DNA of 64,000 nt from Bacillus sp. F19 (GTDB taxonomy: Bacteria; Bacillota; Bacilli; Bacillales; Bacillaceae), in NCBI GenBank assembly GCA_023823795.1, contig CP085710.1, positions 4,056,001 to 4,120,000 of the forward strand. The letters run 5' to 3'. The notes below the pieces were generated by a model. The model saw nothing but the letters and a program-made list of their open reading frames with translations, had not been told where the DNA came from and made no database searches. Positions 58,957 through 64,000 of the stretch are shown in pieces (the stretch's first letter is position 1; every line of letters begins with the position of its first letter). A program made the position numbers and the translations under genes.

Positions 58957-59745
58957 CTAGTTAGAATGCTTTTGCTGCTTATATTTCCAGGGCATCATGA
59001 TTCTTGCCAGTATTTCAATGAGTGCAAAAATTATTAAGCTTAAACCTACTATTAAGACGATTGTTGCAAATACTTTATCTGTTTGAAACGACTGGGAAGA
59101 TCGAGTCAATAGAATGCCGAGTCCTTTGCTTGCACCCAGCCACTCTCCGATAACCGCCCCCATCACACTGTATGTTCCGGCTATTTTTAACCCTGAAAAA
59201 AAGAAAGGTGTTGCAGCAGGAAGCTTCAATTTTAAAAACATCTGTCTGCGGCTGGCTCCAAGCGTTCTCATGAGCTTCACCATATCCCTGTCTATTAAAC
59301 GGAAGCCGTCAGACAGATTGATGGCGATCGGAAAGAAACAAACGAGCGCCACGACAATTACTTTAGGAAAAATGCCGAATCCAAACCAGATGATAAGCAA
59401 TGGAGCAAGCGCTATAATAGGAATGGTTTGCGAAAGAACAAGCAGCGGTTCAACTGCTTTTCGAATCCAATCTGACATGTCTATTAAGATAGCAATCAAT
59501 ACACCCGCTGTTACAGCGATCAATAAACCAAGCACTGCTTCAGACAGAGTCTGCACGATATGTCCGCCTATCGTTCCCCTCATTTCTGCAAGCGTGATGA
59601 AAATATGAGTCGGACGCGGCAGAATCCATTCTTCCACTTTTGATACGATGACAGCCAATTCCCACAAAAAGAGGAATGACAGCAGCACTATACCAGGAAG
59701 CGCAATTCCTGAAAGTGTTTTAACGATATTTCTTAAGTTTTTCAT
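58957..59745 (-). CDS. thiX: HMP ABC transporter permease ThiX
   Basis: 262 residues with six membrane helices and the inner-membrane coupling motif TLGASRRQMFLKLKLPAATPF. It overlaps the upstream thiamine-binding gene by 26 bp and is followed after 16 bp by thiY. Together with ThiY and ThiZ it makes a complete importer. Confidence 0.9.
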   Translation of the reverse strand: MKNLRNIVKTLSGIALPGIVLLSFLFLWELAVIVSKVEEWILPRPTHIFITLAEMRGTIGGHIVQTLSEAVLGLLIAVTAGVLIAILIDMSDWIRKAVEPLLVLSQTIPIIALAPLLIIWFGFGIFPKVIVVALVCFFPIAINLSDGFRLIDRDMVKLMRTLGASRRQMFLKLKLPAATPFFFSGLKIAGTYSVMGAVIGEWLGASKGLGILLTRSSQSFQTDKVFATIVLIVGLSLIIFALIEILARIMMPWKYKQQKHSN

Positions 59746-60010
59746 CCATTGTGACCCCTTCTTTTGGACGGTAATGAATTTTCATGTGAGTCATTACCTC
59801 AGAGGCACCGGCTGAAATACAGGCATCCTGCGCTTGCTTAACAATATTAATCAGTTCATCAAGCTCTCCCTCCATCACCGTCTCCATCGCACCGACCTCA
59901 TATTTAACTCCTGATTGCTGAACAACCTCGATCGCTTTGTCGACGATTTCATATGTATTCCCTTCTGATGATTTAGGCAGCACCTGAAATGCTAGATTTA
60001 CACTGGACAT
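59720..60010 (-). CDS. Thiamine-binding protein, MTH1187/YkoF-like (UPF0045)
   Basis: 96 residues with a ferredoxin-like fold: LAFQVLPKS at the start, KYEVGAMETVMEGELDELINIVKQAQDAC and a C-terminal HMKIHYRPKEGVTMDEKL. The family (PF01910) includes YkoF-type domains that bind thiamine. First gene under the TPP riboswitch; aaggagga site. It probably senses or carries thiamine or HMP in the cytosol; the exact role is an inference from family and context. Confidence 0.85.
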   Translation of the reverse strand: MSSVNLAFQVLPKSSEGNTYEIVDKAIEVVQQSGVKYEVGAMETVMEGELDELINIVKQAQDACISAGASEVMTHMKIHYRPKEGVTMDEKLKKYR

Positions 60011-60060
60011 TTTTTATCCTCCTTAAAATTTATTAATATATGAATATCTGACCGAACCAC

Positions 60061-60088
60061 AAAAAAGGCTGCCACTGGGGCAGCCTTA
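60061..60088 (-). terminator. Riboswitch expression-platform terminator (minus)
   Basis: AAGGCTGCC-ccagt-GGCAGCCTT with a T run, between the aptamer and the thiamine-binding gene. It would form when TPP is bound. Confidence 0.88.
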
Positions 60089-60113
60089 ACGCATTCGCAA
60101 AGTTATGGAAAAA

Positions 60114-60219
60114 TATGCATCTTCCGCATTCCCTCCGCTGGCATTACCCAGATCAGGTTAAAAGGTCGATACAAGAATCAGTATCCTCTCAGCCAAGTTC
60201 ACTCAGCTCCCCTGCATAT
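60114..60219 (-). promoter_or_regulatory. TPP riboswitch controlling thiXYZ
   Basis: Contains the THI-element cores GGGGAGCT, CTGAGAGGATA, AACCTGATCTGG and GTAATGCCAGCGGAGGGA, closed by ATGCA/TGCAT. It lies ahead of the thiamine-binding protein and thiXYZ genes. Confidence 0.95.
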
Positions 60220-60368
60220 ATTGGATTCATGGAAACTATAGCAAGATTTTGGACCCTTGTAAAGACGATAAAAGAGCTTCCCATTATTTTCTGAAAAAAA
60301 TCAAAATTTAACCTTGTCGAATTTTGCAACTTCCTGTATAGTAGTGTCTAAATCATATATTGCATTTG

Positions 60369-60455
60369 ACCACTTGGGGAGCCATTCGGCTGAGAGTGAA
60401 CGTTGTGTTCAGACCCGTTGAACCTGTATAGTTAAAGCTTACGTAGGGATGTGGC
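60369..60455 (+). promoter_or_regulatory. TPP riboswitch upstream of the thiT remnant
   Basis: THI-element on the plus strand: TTGGGGAGCC, GGCTGAGAGTGAA, TTGAACCTGTATAGTTAA and GCTTACGTAGGGA, closed by CCAC/GTGG. It is divergent from the minus-strand riboswitch about 150 bp away. Confidence 0.92.
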
Positions 60456-60479
60456 GATGGATCTAGTGATAACCCAACC

Positions 60480-60526
60480 AAAGCAGTGCGTGGAAACCAT
60501 CCGACATTCCCCGCATTGCTTTTTAT
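60480..60526 (+). terminator. Riboswitch expression-platform terminator (plus)
   Basis: AAAGCAGTGCG ... CGCATTGCTTT with T run, between the aptamer and the thiT start codon. Confidence 0.82.
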
Positions 60527-60572
60527 TATGGAAAAAAACAGCCCCAGTCGAATGCCGAAAAGGGGAAAAGCT

Positions 60573-60934
60573 ATGCAGACAAATAAACGTTAGTGCATCC
60601 AGTCCAGGGGTTTCTTGACTATTTTGTCGCATTTACCGTGGTAGGTGCCGGAGGAGTATTCTATAAACAAGTCCAAAGCTCTTTGAATCCTCTTAACAGA
60701 GGACGATTAATTGCTTACGTAGTGGCAGCAGCTTTTCTGGGAAGTTTCCTTAGATTTGCAGCACATACACTTGCTGGAGCTGTATTCTTTGCAGAATTTG
60801 CAGGTGATAAGCCCGTTCTGCTGTATTCAGCCGGCTATAACGCTTCCTACATGGTGCCTACATTTATCATTTGCTCAATCGTCTTAGTATTGATGCTCAC
60901 TGCTTCTAAATCACTTGTCTTAAAAAGAAAATAG
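60573..60934 (+). pseudogene. thiT: Thiamine transporter ThiT (ECF S component), first half deleted
   Basis: A good ribosome site (aaaagggg) and ATG at 60573 read only MQTNKR before a TAG. The sequence then continues at once, in another frame, as HPVQGFLDYFVAFTVVGAGG... to the natural C-terminus (LRFAAHTLAGAVFF, YNASYMVPTFIIC). ThiT is normally about 190 residues; about 70 internal N-terminal residues, including the first membrane helices, are gone. The remaining 113-codon frame could start only at a GTG at 60593. The riboswitch and terminator are intact, which suggests a recent deletion or an assembly collapse. Confidence 0.88.
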
Positions 60935-60942
60935 ATTCTGCC

Positions 60943-60977
60943 AAAAGCACCGATGTTTTTTTCGGTGCTTTTTTTAT
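60943..60977 (+). terminator. Terminator of the thiT remnant
   Basis: AAAAGCACCGA / TCGGTGCTTTT with a seven-base T run. Confidence 0.88.
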
Positions 60978-61149
60978 CCTATCAAAATTTATATAATCCC
61001 TACCATTTATTTCTATTCCATCGCCCAATTCCTCGGTCGGAACGGATCCGCCTAAAAAGCCAAACCCGGACTTTTCCATCGGATCCTTATCCTTTTCTTG
61101 TCATAAACTCTCTATCATCGGCATGTACTAGTAGTAATAGATTGTTGAA

Positions 61150-61345
61150 AGTCTTGGAATAAAGTGTGGAAGTCTCGGAATTAAGTGTCAAAGTCTCGGA
61201 ATTAGTTGAAAGTCTCGGAATTAAGTGTCAAAGTCTCGGAATTAGTTGAAAGTCTCGGAATTAAGTGTCAAAGTCTCGGAATTAGTTGAAAGTCTCGGAA
61301 TTAAGTGTCAAAGTCTCGGAATTAAGTGTCAAAGTCTCGGAATTA
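61150..61345. repeat. Composite tandem array of 19- and 21-bp units
   Basis: Nine copies of AGTCTCGGAATTA (61171, 61192, 61211, 61232, 61251, 61272, 61291, 61312, 61333) alternate between tails AGTGTCAA (21-bp unit) and GTTGAA (19-bp unit); a degenerate copy precedes them. The 40-bp composite unit is not a multiple of three. The last unit merges with the ribosome site of the next gene. Confidence 0.92.
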
Positions 61346-61360
61346 AGGGGAGGGCAAATG

Positions 61361-61558
61361 ATGAATCTATCCTACTCATTGATGATGATAACATTTATAT
61401 TGTCGATTATTCATTTTCTATATGGTTATTTTGAAGCGATAAGGATCAGCAACGAAGAAGAATTAGTCAACGGCTGGTCAATGATTTTCTCTTTCCCGCT
61501 TGGGTTTGTATTCGCATATTTTGCTTCGGTATTTCATCAGCAGATTTTACCTCACTAA
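61361..61558 (+). CDS. Small membrane protein downstream of tandem repeats
   Basis: 65 residues with two membrane helices (about 5-25 and 42-60) and a short charged loop (RISNEEELVN). A strong aaggggaggg ribosome site lies just inside the end of the repeat array, with two ATGs (61358 and 61361); the second has the better spacing. A strong terminator follows the stop. I do not recognise the family. Confidence 0.65.
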   Translation: MNLSYSLMMITFILSIIHFLYGYFEAIRISNEEELVNGWSMIFSFPLGFVFAYFASVFHQQILPH

Positions 61559-61590
61559 AAAGAAACGCGACACTGTCACGTTTCTTTTTT
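61556..61590. terminator. Bidirectional terminator
   Basis: AAAAAGAAACG...CGTTTCTTTTTT with an inner gaca/tgtc stem, between the small membrane protein and the converging SDR gene. Confidence 0.9.
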
Positions 61591-62463
61591 CATTGCCTCT
61601 ATTAATTTCTCTATGTACGGATCCAATTTCTCAAATGAGTATCCAGCACTTTCAGCCTTTGACACATTCAGTGTCCAATCCCCTGATAATCCATAAGGTG
61701 AAGCATTCTCTTTCGCAATCTCACTTGTCACAATCGCTTTTTTCCCGACAGCACATCCGATTTTATGCAGAAGATCATTCAGTGACAGACTTTTTTCAAA
61801 AGCGGCATTGTAAGCACCCGTTAAGGTTTTTTCTCCAGCCATATACAAGAATCCCGCTGCGCCCTCAGATGAGGTATAGCTGTAAAAATATCCAGGATCT
61901 TCAATTCCAATCGGTTCCTCGTTCTTCACCTTTTTCACATGAAATAAAAAGCGTTCTGTATAATCATCTATTCCGATTACCAGAGCTGGTCTTACAGCGG
62001 CAACAGGGACATCCGCAGTCTGAAAAAGATAGGCTTCTGCACTGCGCTTCGCTTCCTGATAGCCGCTTAACCCTTTATAGGCTTTGCGCTCTTTAAAGGA
62101 AGGCTCATACGACAGCGGATCAAAGTCATCTTCTGTCTGCCCTCTCCCAAATTCATAGACTGCCATGGTCGATGTGAAAATATAATGCTTGATTTTGCCC
62201 TGAAGCGCTTCATAAGCAGATTTTGCTTCAAGCGGCGAAAAACACGATTGATCATAAACAACGTCCCATTTTTTGTTATCAAAGGCTTTAATCATTGATT
62301 CTTTGTTTTCACGATCGATAATCAGACGCTCTACGCCATCTCCAAAGTCATCATTTGTTCTTCCTCTTGTTGCAATCGTCACTTTTGCCCCATTTTTAAG
62401 CAGCTTTTGAACAAGTCTTTTGCCGAAAAATTGCGTTCCCCCCAGTATTAATGCTCGATTCAC
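61576..62463 (-). CDS. NAD-dependent epimerase/dehydratase family protein
   Basis: 295 residues, atypical extended SDR. The N-terminal dinucleotide motif reads LILGGTQFFGKRL, the catalytic YxxxK is YQEAKR (near 140), preceded by FTSTMAVY. Resembles plant CSP41/isoflavone-reductase-like SDRs more than sugar-nucleotide epimerases. It overlaps the GNAT gene by four bases, so the two form an operon. The substrate is not predictable. Confidence 0.87.
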   Translation of the reverse strand: MNRALILGGTQFFGKRLVQKLLKNGAKVTIATRGRTNDDFGDGVERLIIDRENKESMIKAFDNKKWDVVYDQSCFSPLEAKSAYEALQGKIKHYIFTSTMAVYEFGRGQTEDDFDPLSYEPSFKERKAYKGLSGYQEAKRSAEAYLFQTADVPVAAVRPALVIGIDDYTERFLFHVKKVKNEEPIGIEDPGYFYSYTSSEGAAGFLYMAGEKTLTGAYNAAFEKSLSLNDLLHKIGCAVGKKAIVTSEIAKENASPYGLSGDWTLNVSKAESAGYSFEKLDPYIEKLIEAMKKET

Positions 62464-62999
62464 AGTGATTCCTCTTTCCTTTTCAATGCAGCTGACAGTT
62501 TCGTCAAATCACGCCATCCCAATGCGGTCTCCTGATGATCTGTTCCCTCAATTGTGTAGAAGTCCTCAGCGATCCTTTCAGGTAAAAAGCGTTCGTAGAA
62601 TCCTTTTGAAGGATTCGCATTCATTACCCACAGCAGCATAGATTGATAGTTTTTCCGAAGCAGTTCATCTGCAGTTGCCTCTACAAGCCTGCGCCCGATG
62701 CCTGCTCCCTGCACTTCTTTTAATAGATAGATCGCATATAATTCTCCATCAATTCCATGTTCCTTTGACCGTTCTGGTCCGAAGCCTGCAAACCCTACTA
62801 TTTGGCCATCCTGATTTTCTGCAACAAAAACAGTCTCCGGATCAATAGACCTCCACATTTTTTCTTTGCTTTCATATGTAAGACTTTCAAGATATGCATC
62901 TGCTACAATACCTTTATAGGTTGTTCTCCAGCTGTCCACGTGAACAACTGCAATTTGCTTCGCATCTTCTTTAACAGCTTTTCTTATCCTATAATTCAT
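62460..62999 (-). CDS. GNAT family N-acetyltransferase
   Basis: 179 residues. GNAT fold with the acetyl-CoA-binding signature VQGAGIGRRLVEA (Q/RxxGxG/A) near residue 95 and strand motifs RIRKAVKEDAKQIAVVHVDSW. The ATG at 62999 follows aaggag with spacing 8; a GTG three codons upstream is less likely. In an operon with the SDR gene. The acceptor is unknown. Confidence 0.88.
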   Translation of the reverse strand: MNYRIRKAVKEDAKQIAVVHVDSWRTTYKGIVADAYLESLTYESKEKMWRSIDPETVFVAENQDGQIVGFAGFGPERSKEHGIDGELYAIYLLKEVQGAGIGRRLVEATADELLRKNYQSMLLWVMNANPSKGFYERFLPERIAEDFYTIEGTDHQETALGWRDLTKLSAALKRKEESL

Positions 63000-63117
63000 T
63001 TTCAACACTCCTTGCTGATAAAATTCGACAAGCGAAAATTAAATCCCTACCTCTAAAAGGAGTTTCTTTTCCAAAAACAGAATATGTTCATAGACTAAGA
63101 CAAAACGGAGGCTGCAA

Positions 63118-64000
63118 GTGAAAATACTTCTGCATAGTTTCTTATCAATCCTGTATATCGTTTATTTCACCGGGGTGTTTTACGTCCTGTTTCTCTTTTT
63201 GAATATACCTGCAAGCGTAATCGCAGGAAGCGTTATGACGCTTTTGCTGCTTGGCTTGTTTATCTATTCTATATACGAGATGATCCACCGCAAAGAGAGG
63301 AATCTGCTCTTTTTCAAGGGACTGTCAGGATCCATCTTCCTTTCCATCACAACCATCAGTTTAATTATTACCTTGTTTTTCGTAGTCCTAATGAATGTGA
63401 TGACGACTTATTTTAACTATCAAAATATCAGCCCCAGGGAGAAATTTGAGTTTCAGGTGAACGCTTTTTTGCCGATTGACCCTTACGAAGAATACAAAGA
63501 GTCTGCTGAAACGAAGAAAATTTCACATCTTACTGTTTACTATTCCTCTCTTGATAAAAGGGATATCCAGCTGGTTGAGGACGAATTCGATCACGCAAGG
63601 AGCATCAGCACCCGCTTGTTCGGCAAGATCGAGGATCAGCCCATTGACCTGATTCTGCTAGATGAATCGCCGGACTCGCTGCAGGAGCTTGAGTATTTGG
63701 ATTATATGGGGTTTTACGATCATGTGAAAGAAACCATGGCCATCGTGATTCCGGATGATCTCGATACCGCATCTCCGCTTGTTGTGGAGACCTTTTACCA
63801 TGAATATGCCCATTATTATATGGAGAAAGCATTAGAGAAAATGGAAATTGACTCGCTGAAAATTCCAATCTGGTTTAATGAAGGCGTTGCAGAATATGCT
63901 GGCTATAACGGAGAGGATGCAAAAATCCCTATTGACACGGTGATCCCTTTCGATAAGCTCAGAAATCCCGGAAGCTGGGCAAATGCATTGGAAGACAGTC
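63118..64000 (+). CDS. Membrane-anchored zinc-metallopeptidase-like protein, partial
   Basis: Runs off the right edge; 294 codons are visible. It starts at a GTG after cggagg. Three membrane helices (about 5-30, 35-55 and 75-100) are followed by a soluble domain with the zincin motif HEYAH (FYHEYAHYYM, about residue 230) and, 20-25 residues later, FNEGVAEYAGY, which supplies the third, glutamate ligand as in gluzincins. It is probably a membrane-bound peptidase with an extracytoplasmic active site. No closer family is recognised. Confidence 0.75.
   Translation, partial: MKILLHSFLSILYIVYFTGVFYVLFLFLNIPASVIAGSVMTLLLLGLFIYSIYEMIHRKERNLLFFKGLSGSIFLSITTISLIITLFFVVLMNVMTTYFNYQNISPREKFEFQVNAFLPIDPYEEYKESAETKKISHLTVYYSSLDKRDIQLVEDEFDHARSISTRLFGKIEDQPIDLILLDESPDSLQELEYLDYMGFYDHVKETMAIVIPDDLDTASPLVVETFYHEYAHYYMEKALEKMEIDSLKIPIWFNEGVAEYAGYNGEDAKIPIDTVIPFDKLRNPGSWANALEDS

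Noticed and set aside
61246-61434. 62-codon frame MKVSELSVKVSEL... in the repeat array
   Set aside because: A by-product of the 40-bp repeat, which changes phase each unit; the real gene begins after the array at 61361.

Overview
The window reads as chromosomal DNA of a low-GC, spore-forming Bacillaceae member, in the Bacillus/Metabacillus range. The gene order follows the Bacillus subtilis block pckA - ytmBA - ytlACD - ytkDC - dps - ytzI - luxS - ytjA - ytiB - rpmE2 - ythAB - mntDCBA - menCEBHDF - menA - yteA - glgPADCB - trnB-rrnB. Shine-Dalgarno sites are strong, intrinsic terminators are abundant, and Zur, Fur, MntR, SigB and TPP control signals follow the Bacillus pattern. I see no prophage, insertion sequence, CRISPR array or integrated element. 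This is mostly core genome with small accessory insertions and several decayed genes.

Layout. 1-12 kb: the end of pckA, an EF-G-binding zinc-finger remnant, arylamine N-acetyltransferase, the ytmB/ytmA pair, a NitT/TauT-like ABC transporter (ytlACD), an intracellular and a secreted subtilisin-like protease, a Nudix hydrolase, a holin-like protein, a frameshifted YjfB-like gene, a 51-53-bp tandem array, SigB-type dps, and ytzI. 12-22.3 kb is a metal-limitation region. It holds ycgQ/ycgR and folE2, then a zinc-free S14 paralogue, the Fur-controlled fbpA-fbpB pair, zagA, an orphan znuA, a second COG0523 GTPase and zinc-free L31. Four Zur-like operators lie in front of the S14, zagA, znuA and L31 genes. 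purU, luxS, yidD and ytiB sit among them.

22.4-29.2 kb: a cytochrome bd-type oxidase (ythAB), a DUF1540 gene and the manganese importer mntABCD with an MntR-like operator. 29.5-38.3 kb: the complete menaquinone operon menFDHBEC plus divergent menA. 38.4-40.7 kb: yteA, a damaged SRPBCC gene and an AIM24 protein. 40.8-48.9 kb: the glycogen operon glgBCDAP, preceded by a cre-like site and a roughly 0.8-kb gene-free region.

49.6-57.1 kb: a complete rRNA operon (16S-23S-5S on the minus strand, two strong promoters) followed by 21 tRNAs in the B. subtilis trnB order, with one extra truncated tRNA-Lys-like fragment. 57.2-60.9 kb: thiamine-precursor uptake (thiXYZ plus a thiamine-binding protein) under a TPP riboswitch. 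A second TPP riboswitch of opposite orientation precedes a thiT gene that has lost its first half. 61-64 kb: a 40-bp composite tandem array abutting a small membrane protein, an SDR, a GNAT acetyltransferase and the start of a membrane-anchored HExxH peptidase.

No clearly undescribed system stands out. The best leads are the zinc-sparing cluster, the two tandem arrays, the decapitated thiT with intact riboswitch, the chimeric tRNA fragment, and three genes each repaired by adding one A to a short A run, which is either real decay or an assembly problem.
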